Shown: positions 1 to 5,834 of the stretch, in pieces
Numbering within the stretch: the stretch's first letter is position 1
Layout of the letters: every line of letters starts with the position of its first letter
Source of the DNA: Candidatus Binatia bacterium
Lineage (GTDB): Bacteria; Desulfobacterota_B; Binatia; UBA9968
Assembly (NCBI GenBank): GCA_025922795.1
Contig: JAICHC010000201.1
Coordinates: 1 to 5,920, forward strand
Direction of reading: 5' to 3'
Length of the DNA: 5,920 nucleotides
Program-made: the position numbers and the translations under genes
Notes under the pieces: model-generated
The model's input: the letters and a program-made list of their open reading frames with translations, nothing else
Told to the model about the DNA's origin: nothing
Databases searched by the model: none

Positions 1-27
1 AAAGGCGCGAAGGCGCAAAGTAAAAGA

Positions 28-46
28 ACAAAGTTCCGAACTTTGT
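28..46. promoter_or_regulatory. 19-bp perfect palindrome, possible operator
   Basis: The sequence ACAAAGTTCCGAACTTTGT has 9-bp arms around a single central base. It lies about 150 bp upstream of the dioxygenase alpha subunit start and upstream of the candidate promoter. No T-tract follows it on the plus strand, so it looks more like a binding site for a dimeric regulator than a terminator. The regulator is unknown and no regulator gene lies in the window. It could instead belong to a gene left of the window. The palindrome is seen directly; its role is inferred. Confidence 0.45.
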
Positions 47-110
47 GGACATGGCGGCTTGGCGAGAGAAAATACGAGTCCGAGGCTTGTCACTGACGTG
101 AAACAAATCC

Positions 111-139
111 TTGCCACGACGCTGCAGCGTAGATAGGAT
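111..139 (+). promoter_or_regulatory. Candidate sigma70-type promoter of the dioxygenase operon
   Basis: A TTGCCA box (5 of 6 to the -35 consensus) at 111-116 is separated by 17 bp from TAGGAT (4 of 6 to the -10 consensus) at 134-139. It would give an untranslated leader of roughly 50 nt before the alpha subunit start. A 12-bp palindrome fills much of the spacer, which supports this being a regulated promoter. The call rests on sequence likeness only. Confidence 0.42.
119..130. promoter_or_regulatory. 12-bp palindrome between -35 and -10, possible operator
   Basis: ACGCTGCAGCGT is perfectly self-complementary and lies wholly inside the spacer of the candidate promoter. A protein bound there would cover the polymerase site, as expected of a repressor operator; activators of the MerR type also bind spacers. 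No regulator gene is in the window, so the bound protein is unknown. Confidence 0.4.
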
Positions 140-183
140 ATGACTATGTTAAAGGGCAGTGTTCGTGACTCGAGATAATCTAC

Positions 184-189
184 GAGGGG
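184..189 (+). promoter_or_regulatory. Ribosome binding site of the alpha subunit gene
   Basis: GAGGGG lies 6 nt before the ATG at 196. This favours 196 over the ATG at 191, which is out of frame and nearly touches the site. Confidence 0.7.
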
Positions 190-195
190 CATGCG

Positions 196-1503
196 ATGTT
201 CAACCCTAAGAATCTGATCATAGACAACCCGAAAAATGGCGTATTTCGAGTCCATCGCTCCGCCATGACATCGCTCGAAGTTCTTCAGATGGAGCAGGAG
301 CGGATATTCAACAAATGCTGGCTGTATCTGTGTCACGAATCCGAAGTAGAGAACCCCGGCGACTACCGGCGCCGGAATGTAGCGGGGAGGCCGCTTTTCT
401 TCATCCGCGGCGGCGACGGCAAGCTGCGGGTTTTCCTGAACACATGCACGCACAGAGGCGCGCTCATTTGCCGGCACGACCAGGGGCATGCCGATATTTT
501 GCAATGCTTCTATCATGCCTGGAGCTTCAACAATCAGGGTGACCTCGTAGGCGTGCCGGACGAGGCCGGCTATAGCGACAGCTTCAACCGAGCGGAGATG
601 GGCCTCAAGTCGCCGCCGCGGGTGGACAGTTACCGCGGCTTCATCTTTGTCAGCTTCAATCCCCAGGTTGAAGATCTCGTGACCTATCTGGCGGGCGCTC
701 GGGAGTATCTGGATCTGATCGTCGACCAGGCCGAAAAAGGCATGAGGATTATCCCGGGTTCCAATCGATACTCGATCAAGGCCAACTGGAAGCTGCTGGT
801 CGAGAACAGTCTGGATGGATACCACGTCAGGCCGACTCACAAGACTTACTTCGAATATGTCAACAGCCTCGGGATCAACACCAGCGGCGTGCAATCTGCA
901 TTCAGCCGGCCGGCCCTCGTTCTCGGCAACGGTCATGCGGTGGAGGAACACGACGGGATCAGGGGCCGACCCATTGCCCGTTGGAGCCCGCTCTTCGGGG
1001 AAGAGAACAAAGACGAAATCGCCGCGATCCGCGCAAGACTGGTGCGGAAGTTCGGCGAGCAGAAGGCCCGTCATATGGCCGATATCAGCCGAAACCTTCT
1101 GGTCTATCCAAATCTCCTCATCATCGACTCCATCGACATCACCGTCAGGATATTCTGGCCTCTAGCTCCGGACCTGATGGACGTGACAGCCTGGCAGCTG
1201 GCCCCCAGGGAAGAGAAGCCCGAACTCCTCGCGCGCCGGCTGGACAATTTTCTTACCTTCCATGGGCCGGGCGGATTCGCGACACCCGACGATGTGGAAG
1301 CGATCGAATCGTGTCAGGCCGGTTATAAAGCCGAGGGAGTCGAATGGTCCGAACTATCCAGAGGCATGCACCGAGAAGCGATCGCCGAGGACGAGCTTCA
1401 GCTGCGGGCGTTCTGGCGCCAGTGGTTCGGCCATATATTAGGGCTCGGGAAGGTTGAAACGAACGACCCCGTGATCAGGGAGAGGGCGGCGCTGGCCCGC
1501 TAG
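196..1503 (+). CDS. Aromatic ring-hydroxylating dioxygenase, alpha (large) subunit
   Basis: Catalytic subunit of a Rieske non-heme iron oxygenase, which adds O2 to an aromatic ring to form a cis-diol, usually as a cytoplasmic alpha-beta multimer. The 435-residue length is normal for the family. The Rieske [2Fe-2S] ligands are C84-T-H86 and C104-F-Y-H107, 17 residues apart. The mononuclear iron site follows in NWKLLVENSLDGYHVRPTH: D207 as the bridging Asp and H210 and H215 as ligands, with D365 or D366 in GPGGFATPDDVEAIESCQ as the third ligand. All key residues are present, so the protein should be active. The GPGGFATPDDVE segment and the overall length recall alpha subunits for aromatic acids (p-cumate or halobenzoate type), but the substrate cannot be fixed from sequence. 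The beta subunit gene follows after 14 bp. The start is set by a good ribosome binding site. Confidence 0.95.
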   Translation: MFNPKNLIIDNPKNGVFRVHRSAMTSLEVLQMEQERIFNKCWLYLCHESEVENPGDYRRRNVAGRPLFFIRGGDGKLRVFLNTCTHRGALICRHDQGHADILQCFYHAWSFNNQGDLVGVPDEAGYSDSFNRAEMGLKSPPRVDSYRGFIFVSFNPQVEDLVTYLAGAREYLDLIVDQAEKGMRIIPGSNRYSIKANWKLLVENSLDGYHVRPTHKTYFEYVNSLGINTSGVQSAFSRPALVLGNGHAVEEHDGIRGRPIARWSPLFGEENKDEIAAIRARLVRKFGEQKARHMADISRNLLVYPNLLIIDSIDITVRIFWPLAPDLMDVTAWQLAPREEKPELLARRLDNFLTFHGPGGFATPDDVEAIESCQAGYKAEGVEWSELSRGMHREAIAEDELQLRAFWRQWFGHILGLGKVETNDPVIRERAALAR

Positions 1504-1517
1504 CAACGAAAGCAATC

Positions 1518-2030
1518 ATGCCGGAAGCAAGCTCCGCCGGAAACCATGGCAGCGCACTCCTTTTGCGCGAGATGGTGGAGGACTTTCTTTACCAGGAGGC
1601 GGCTCTTCTGGACGCGTGGCGGTTGGATGAGTGGTTGGCACTTTTCACCGCCGACGGCAGATATCTGGTCCCGACCACGGATCTTCCGGACGGAGATCCC
1701 CAGAAGGACCTGGTGTTTATCGACGATGACATGGTACGGCTGCGCGCTCGGGTGGAAAGACTGAAGAGCCGGCACGGTCACAGAGAGTATCCTTCGTCCC
1801 GTACCCGGCGCTTCATTAGTAATATCCGAATCAAAGTCGAAGGCGGCAGCATCGTCGTGACTTCCTCGTTTCTGGTCTATCGCTTCCGGATGGGAGAATC
1901 GAGCCCGTATGTGGGCTGGTACGAGCACAGACTGAAACGGGTGGACGGAGAGTTGAAGATCCATAACAGGAAAGCCGTTCTCGACCTGGAAGCGCTGCGC
2001 GAGCACGGCGCCGTGAGTATCATCGTATAG
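1518..2030 (+). CDS. Aromatic ring-hydroxylating dioxygenase, beta (small) subunit
   Basis: Structural partner of the alpha subunit, 170 residues, with the cone-shaped NTF2/SnoaL-like fold of the family and no metal site. Family landmarks are visible: EDFLYQEAALLDAWRLDEWLALF near residues 21-43, YPSSRTRRFISNIRIK near 91-106, and the C-terminal YEHRLKRVDGELKIHNRKAVLDLEAL followed by VSIIV at the very end. The last motif ends most beta subunits, so the gene is complete. It starts 14 bp after the alpha subunit stop and has only a weak ribosome site (CGAAAG), consistent with translation coupled to the upstream gene. No ferredoxin or reductase gene follows; the next gene comes from the opposite strand. 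Confidence 0.93.
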   Translation: MPEASSAGNHGSALLLREMVEDFLYQEAALLDAWRLDEWLALFTADGRYLVPTTDLPDGDPQKDLVFIDDDMVRLRARVERLKSRHGHREYPSSRTRRFISNIRIKVEGGSIVVTSSFLVYRFRMGESSPYVGWYEHRLKRVDGELKIHNRKAVLDLEALREHGAVSIIV

Positions 2031-2054
2031 CACGTTCCAGACGCCGTGAACGTG
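2031..2054. terminator. Hairpin between convergent genes, possible bidirectional terminator
   Basis: CACGTTC (2031-2037) and GAACGTG (2048-2054) form 7-bp arms around a 10-nt loop. The hairpin begins right after the beta subunit stop and is followed on the plus strand by the T-rich stretch ttcaattcgtttt. It occupies most of the 35 bp between the two convergent stop codons, where a shared terminator is expected. The stem is short, so its strength is uncertain. Confidence 0.5.
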
Positions 2055-2065
2055 TTCAATTCGTT

Positions 2066-2674
2066 TTACGCTAAGGAGCGCGCGTGTTCGACAAGCTTTT
2101 GCAGACTTTCCAGAGATTGGACGCCGCTTAGCGCTATTTTCCGGTTCGCGATAAAGGCGGGCACTCCGCTGAGTCCGAGCTTCTTTGCCTCCCACTCATC
2201 CGCGAGGACGTTTTCGAGATGCAAATCGTTTTCGAGCGCCTCTCGCAAGTCGTCACCTTCTAGCGCCATATCCGACGCTAAGCGAGTAAGCACCTCGTTA
2301 TTGCCGATGTCCTCGCCGCGTCGGAAGAACGAGCGAAAGAGCGCATCGTTATACTCCCGGAACTTGCCATGGCGACGCGCCCAGTGCGCGGCTTGATGCG
2401 CGCGGCGCGAGCGGGGCTGTGCGGGTGGAAGCTTGATGTCGATCCCCAAATGTTCTGCGAGGGGATAGACCGAGCTACCCCAGACTCTGTGCAAATAGTC
2501 GCCGTTCGGATCGAGCGTCGGCACCGGGTCGGGGCGTAGCTCGAAGGCGCGCCAGACGATAGCAACGTTTGGATCTTTCTCTTCCAGTTCACGCAAGGCC
2601 GGCTCCGCCAGCCAGCAGAATGGTCAAACGTAGTCAGAAAACACTTCGAGTGTTACGGGCTCCACGTTCTTCAC
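2066..2674 (-). CDS. DsbA/FrnE-family thioredoxin-fold oxidoreductase, candidate selenoprotein (in-frame TGA at the active site)
   Basis: The C-terminal 176 residues are a typical DsbA-family (FrnE/HCCA-isomerase-like) protein: WRAFELRPDPVPTLDP, a helical insert, and the cis-Pro loop GVPAF near the C-terminus. That open frame begins at a TTG (2596) inside the domain and lacks the active site. Reading upstream in the same frame gives VKNVEPVTLEVFSDYV, a TGA, then PFCWLAEPAL, which is the family's first strand and its CPFC motif with the first Cys replaced by TGA. With TGA read as selenocysteine the protein is about 202 residues, the family's usual size, with U17, C20 and cis-Pro at about 172. 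No other stop or frameshift interrupts it. The start is unsure: GTG at 2674 or GTG at 2665, both with weak ribosome sites. The role would be cytoplasmic thiol-disulfide exchange; no export signal is visible. The alternative is a pseudogene made by one nonsense mutation. The family call is firm; the Sec reading is inference. Confidence 0.72.
2597..2613 (-). promoter_or_regulatory. Candidate bacterial SECIS hairpin just downstream of the TGA
   Basis: The minus-strand RNA GGCUGGC-GGA-GCCGGCC forms a 7-bp stem (one U-G wobble) with a GGA triloop. The stem begins 10 nt after the UGA, leaving 10 unpaired bases between them, and the loop begins 17 nt after it. Bacterial SECIS elements are hairpins in the coding region at about this distance, with G in the first two loop positions; this one fits. 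The caveat is that the stem coincides with codons for the conserved WLAEPA segment in GC-rich DNA and could form by chance. Confidence 0.45.
2624..2626 (-). other. In-frame TGA at the position of the nucleophilic Cys (putative Sec codon)
   Basis: On the minus strand the codons read GAC TAC GTT TGA CCA TTC TGC TGG, giving D-Y-V-U-P-F-C-W. Homologues have Cys at this place (CPFC or CPWC). In known redox selenoproteins Sec replaces exactly this attacking Cys. Other genes here use TGG for Trp, and TGA appears to end the 3950-4350 gene, so general reassignment of TGA is not supported. Confidence 0.55.
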
Positions 2675-2972
2675 TTTAAACTCGGCAACGCGCTCGTTCC
2701 AGATGATCGTAAGAAAATTGCCAGGGCGGCAGATCAGAGCCTGGGTAGTTGACTCATAATGCCGGCCGTTTGTGCAGAGAACCCCAGTTACAGATTCTGA
2801 TATCCCGACTAAACTGAGTGGATTTGCGAAGTTTGCGCACTACAGCTCTCACAACCTTTCAGCACCGGAACGGATGATTTTCCTCACATCGCGAGCGTTG
2901 CGTCTTGGGGGAGAAAATTCTTCGGGTGTGAATCGCCCATGACCCCATCGACGGCCCGTTGTCGAGCGCAGA
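2675..2972. other. Intergenic region, 298 bp, no gene recognised
   Basis: This lies between the alpha/beta-hydrolase stop and the most likely start of the DsbA-family gene. The frame of the latter stays open up to a stop near 2840, but the residues there do not resemble a protein domain and include no ATG, so I read it as leader sequence. No clear promoter, hairpin or small gene was found on either strand. Confidence 0.5.
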
Positions 2973-3806
2973 TTAATACTTGCGGATAAACTGTAGCACG
3001 TGGTGGTTGAAGGTTTCGGGCTGCTCCCAGTTGATCGAGTGAGAGGCCTCGGGCAGCACAATGAACTCGGCATGGGGAATGTGGGCGAGTTGACGGCGCA
3101 TGACCCAGGGAGGACACTGGATGTCCTGATCGCCGGGCATCAGTAATGTCGGGATGCGGATCGTCGCGAGCTTCTCGAACGTGATCGGCGTGCGTTGGGG
3201 TTGGGCGGGCGCGCCTTTCTGTTGCGAATTGTTGTGGATCTCAAGCCAGCGCTTTACGCCTTCGGGATTGGTCGCCATGTAGCCCATGCTGACCTCGCGA
3301 AACTCCGGCGGCCAGCTCCTGAACCCTGGAAGGGTCGTCTTCTCGCGCAGCTTGGTCAGCTCTTCGTCGACAATGGCGCCGCCGCTCGCGGCGATGACCA
3401 GACTGCGCAGCCGCTCGGGATGCCAGAGAGCGTAGTCATAGGCGGCAAACCCGCCCCCCGCCACTCCCACGAGATGAAAGCGATCGATCTTCAGGTATTC
3501 CACCAGCGCGTGAAGATCTTCTGCGATGGTGCCGGGCTGCGGCCCGGTGCCCGGATTCGTGGTGCTGCGCCCCCAGCCGCGCCGATCGAAAGCGATGGCG
3601 CGATATCCGGCCTCGACGAAAGCCGGAATATTGTACTGCCAACCGTCGGCGTTGCCGGTGTTGGCGTGTAGCAGCACGACGGGCACGCCAGCGCCGCCGC
3701 TGTCCCTGTACCAGAGGCGCACGCCGGGGAGATCCGCATGTCCGGCGAATTGTGCAGCAGATGCCATAATCAATAACGACGACCCAGCGATTGCGTGCGG
3801 CGCCAA
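2973..3806 (-). CDS. Alpha/beta-hydrolase-fold protein with Ala at the nucleophile position
   Basis: A complete alpha/beta-hydrolase fold of 277 residues. Seen in order: the oxyanion strand VPVVLLHANTG (41-51), AFDRRGWGRS (72-81), the nucleophile elbow HLVGVAGGGFAAYDYALWHPERL (111-133), the acid loop PGDQDIQCPP (D228 probable) and the His loop LPEASHSINWEQP (H256). The elbow is G114-V-A116-G-G, so the usual Ser, Cys or Asp nucleophile is Ala. The acid and His remain. I recall related proteins with GTAAGG at this spot, so this may be a real subfamily without a classical nucleophile rather than an error. Its reaction is unknown. The start is uncertain: TTG 3806, ATG 3767 (Met14), or an ATG at 3834 in another frame that would add a signal-peptide-like N-terminus if a small indel is assumed. 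No evidence ties it to the dioxygenase pathway beyond proximity. Confidence 0.88.
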   Translation of the reverse strand: MAPHAIAGSSLLIMASAAQFAGHADLPGVRLWYRDSGGAGVPVVLLHANTGNADGWQYNIPAFVEAGYRAIAFDRRGWGRSTTNPGTGPQPGTIAEDLHALVEYLKIDRFHLVGVAGGGFAAYDYALWHPERLRSLVIAASGGAIVDEELTKLREKTTLPGFRSWPPEFREVSMGYMATNPEGVKRWLEIHNNSQQKGAPAQPQRTPITFEKLATIRIPTLLMPGDQDIQCPPWVMRRQLAHIPHAEFIVLPEASHSINWEQPETFNHHVLQFIRKY

Positions 3807-3949
3807 GAGCGCGCAGCTTAAGCGCTACGTCCATTAACGCGCTCTATTCACCCCATCGATTGATTCGTAAACTGCTCTCCGACTTTTCCGGTATTAGCAG
3901 AGAAACTATTGAACGGTCTCCACGACTTAGGGTCACAACCCAATTCTGA

Positions 3950-4350
3950 TCAGTACTTGGCGAGGATCTCCGGCTCCAATTGGTTGAGCTGATCGGCAAT
4001 TGCCTGCTGATCGATCTTCCCGGCGATTTCCTCGTATCCGGCTTGCTTGACCAGCGCGGGCAACCGGCTCTTGAGCTGCGCCAATGTCCAGCGGACGGAA
4101 TCTTCCCGCCTTGGTCTTTCATCTTGTAAGCCGCTTGTTCGCCGCCGGACGCACCCAAGTGATAATGAGGATTTTTGTAGAAGCAATCGTAGCGCAGAAT
4201 CCTTTTTCCCTCCTCGCCGGCCGTCGTGATGTCGAACGTCAGCCCTTCATCGCTGCCGCCGAGACCTTGCCGGTGTGCGATGGTCATGCGCATACCCGCC
4301 TGCTCGATAATTATCGGCTCGGTCTTCGCCGTCGATCCTTGCTTTTCCAT
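3950..4350 (-). pseudogene. Small conserved protein of unknown function, frameshifted
   Basis: The gene starts at ATG 4350 behind a good ribosome site (GGAGG, 8 nt away). The first 83 or so residues run MEKQGSTAKTEPIIIEQ to RYDCFYKNPHYHLGASGGEQ and KMKDQGGK. After that the original frame turns into low-quality Arg/Ser-rich sequence and ends at 3844. The -1 frame instead continues as DSVRWTLAQLKSRLPALVKQAGYEEIAG and ends LEPEILAKY at a TGA (3950-3952), which reads like a real helical C-terminus. One missing G in the run GGCGGG (plus-strand 4103-4110) would explain the break. The restored protein is about 133 residues with no membrane segment or signal peptide. The RYDCFYKNPHYH motif suggests a conserved small-protein family whose function I do not know. 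It may be a true pseudogene or a sequence error. Confidence 0.7.
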
Positions 4351-4378
4351 TCGTCGGCCCTCCCGTCAAGTTGATTCG

Positions 4379-4408
4379 ATCTTGGCAGAAGTGGTTTCTA
4401 CCTGTCAA
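4379..4408 (-). promoter_or_regulatory. Candidate promoter of the 3950-4350 gene
   Basis: A perfect TTGACA (-35) at 4403-4408 on the minus strand is followed after 18 bp by CAAGAT (4379-4384), a weak -10 box with 3 of 6 consensus bases. The position, about 30 nt before the ATG, is reasonable. The weak -10 keeps confidence low. Confidence 0.33.
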
Positions 4409-4462
4409 ACCCAAGTGAGGGCGCTAACAGATAAGAAGGGGAGCAAAAGGGAGAGCGTGGGA

Positions 4463-5767
4463 CTAGGCGGACAAACCTCGGAGCGGCAACGGCTCTGTCC
4501 GCCGAGTCGCGGATTCCGCCAGCTGTCGGGCCGTCGCGTCGTTAGCGGTCGTGACTGGACGTGTAACAATCCGCCGCGACGCGATGCGCTTGGGACGACG
4601 CATCAACCAGCTTGTCAAAGCAGGCCGGGTGGAGAAAATCTTTATTCCACCCGGCCTGTTATTGGAGCACCGGAGTGACCGACGACTAGGTCTCCTCTCC
4701 TCGGGCGGCCTGCCCGTTCTTTCTATTTCGACATCTTTTCGCCGCACTTTGTCCCGTACAGTCTCTGTACGCTCCTCCGCCGTCTTTCCGACTACGATCT
4801 CTTCGACAACCCGTTCCTGTTTCCCCACCACGGGCTCTTCTCTCATTTCGGTGACCTCGATCACCACGTCGTCTTTTCGATCGGCATCCGTCACCGGTCG
4901 GTCTACAGCGCGGCGTTCCACATTGACTCGCTCGTCGCGCAACTGTACGGACTCTTCCACCGGCGTCTCGCTTACCCTTCCATAGACACGAACCCGTCCG
5001 CTTTCCACGGCTCTTTTGTCGACGACCATTTGCTCCTCAGTAACCGGAATGGTTGCCGTATCGACGGTGCGTTGATTTTCCCGGTCTGATGTCCGCTCAT
5101 CGTAATCCGCCATCTCACTTTCGCCGCGCGCTGATTTGGCGGTTGAGAAATCTCGATCGCTTGAAATGTCGGCTCTGCCGGCAGCGGCTCTCCGGTCGGT
5201 AACCTCAGCGGTATCGCGGCTTCTCGCGCCCAAGTATTCGGGTGTCGCTTCTACACTGTCGTCGCGTCGTCCTTCAACGTCCACGGCGCCTTGGACCTCC
5301 ATTATATTTGCAGCGCGCTCGGCTTCATCGTCATTGTCGGCCCGAACGGCAACCAGGACCTTACCTTCACGAATCTGGTCTTCATAGTGCCTCGCTTCCT
5401 CTTCAGGGACACCCATATCGGTTAATGCGCCGATAAGCCCACCAGCGGCTGCGCCCAGACCAGCACCGCCCAGTGCGCCGCCGATTGCCGCCGCGATCGG
5501 ACCGGCAGCGAGAATGGGCCCAATCCCTGGAATCCCAAGTCCGACGATGCCAGCGATCAGTCCTCCGACACCACCGACCGCCGCCCCGATGCCGGCCCCT
5601 TTGCCGGCGCCACTGGTTTGCTCGGTTGTGGCGTCACCGGCTCTGTGCTGACCGGAATCGCGACTGACCAAACTGATTTGATTGCGGTCGATGCCGTCAT
5701 TGATCATGCGCTCGATGGCTTGTTGCGCCTGCGAAGAGTTGTCGAACACTCCAATTACGTTAGGCAT
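4463..5767 (-). CDS. YflT/general-stress domain, glycine-zipper and YsnF (DUF2382) stress protein; C-terminus probably frameshifted
   Basis: Three parts are visible in 434 residues. Residues 1-36 (MPNVIGVFDNSSQAQQAIERM) match the YflT/GSP17M-like start of general stress proteins. Residues 53-115 are a Gly/Ala-rich hydrophobic glycine-zipper segment (GAGIGAAVGGVGGLIAG and LGGAGLGAAAGGLIGAL) that could lie in or on a membrane. After a charged linker, residues 240-349 (IPVTEEQMVVDKRAVESGRVRV to RRKDVEIE) are a YsnF/AvaK DUF2382 domain. Such proteins are tied to general stress responses; the molecular role is unknown. From residue 350 the frame gives Arg-rich sequence and reads through a perfect hairpin (4621-4658), so the last 85 residues are probably not native. 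One extra A near 4719-4723 would give DVEIEKNGQAARGEET and a TAG at 4686-4688. The start has a strong AAGGAG site. Confidence 0.88.
   Translation of the reverse strand: MPNVIGVFDNSSQAQQAIERMINDGIDRNQISLVSRDSGQHRAGDATTEQTSGAGKGAGIGAAVGGVGGLIAGIVGLGIPGIGPILAAGPIAAAIGGALGGAGLGAAAGGLIGALTDMGVPEEEARHYEDQIREGKVLVAVRADNDDEAERAANIMEVQGAVDVEGRRDDSVEATPEYLGARSRDTAEVTDRRAAAGRADISSDRDFSTAKSARGESEMADYDERTSDRENQRTVDTATIPVTEEQMVVDKRAVESGRVRVYGRVSETPVEESVQLRDERVNVERRAVDRPVTDADRKDDVVIEVTEMREEPVVGKQERVVEEIVVGKTAEERTETVRDKVRRKDVEIERTGRPPEERRPSRRSLRCSNNRPGGIKIFSTRPALTSWLMRRPKRIASRRIVTRPVTTANDATARQLAESATRRTEPLPLRGLSA
4621..4658 (-). terminator. Strong hairpin terminator after the YsnF-type gene
   Basis: CAGGCCGGGTGGA (4621-4633) pairs perfectly with TCCACCCGGCCTG (4646-4658), a 13-bp GC-rich stem with a 12-nt A/T-rich loop. 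On the minus strand it is followed by CTTTG, a short T-run. It lies about 30 bp beyond the stop codon expected if the YsnF gene's frameshift is corrected. The long open frame as it stands runs through it, which argues that the frame is wrong there. Confidence 0.65.
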
Positions 5768-5774
5768 AGTGATT

Positions 5775-5780
5775 CTCCTT
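5775..5780 (-). promoter_or_regulatory. Ribosome binding site of the YsnF-type gene
   Basis: AAGGAG on the minus strand lies 7 nt before the ATG at 5767. It fixes that start with good confidence. Confidence 0.75.
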
Positions 5781-5806
5781 CTGGTTTTGCTGCTCAGTAT
5801 TTTTTA

Positions 5807-5834
5807 AACCGATCCACTTGGAAAACGATCGGTT
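5807..5834. promoter_or_regulatory. Inverted repeat in the leader of the YsnF-type gene
   Basis: AACCGATC (5807-5814) and GATCGGTT (5827-5834) are perfect 8-bp arms with a 12-bp spacer, 40 bp upstream of the start codon. It could be an operator or a hairpin in the 5' untranslated region. I could not place a convincing promoter around it, so its role is open. Nothing else is recognised from 5835 to the window end. Confidence 0.4.

Noticed and set aside
1500..2195. 231-residue minus-strand open frame antisense to the beta subunit gene
   Set aside because: It overlaps the well-supported beta subunit and has no recognisable domain; it is a GC-driven shadow of that gene.
2624..2626. TGA read as Trp throughout (alternative genetic code)
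   Set aside because: Trp is encoded by TGG in all genes here, TGA appears to end another gene in the window, and the family has Cys, not Trp, at this place.
3195..3671. 158-residue plus-strand open frame inside the hydrolase gene
   Set aside because: It is antisense to conserved hydrolase motifs and has no domain features of its own.
3953..4350. Programmed -1 frameshifting in the small unknown gene
   Set aside because: No slippery heptamer or clear downstream stimulatory structure was seen; a missing G in a short G-run is simpler.
4755..4771. CGTACAG-TCT-CTGTACG inverted repeat
   Set aside because: It lies inside the DUF2382 coding sequence and is explained by the codons there; there is no sign of an operator context.
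4551..4985. 144-residue plus-strand open frame, Ser/Thr-rich
   Set aside because: It is the antisense of the charged DUF2382 domain and crosses the terminator hairpin; its composition reflects the complementary codons.
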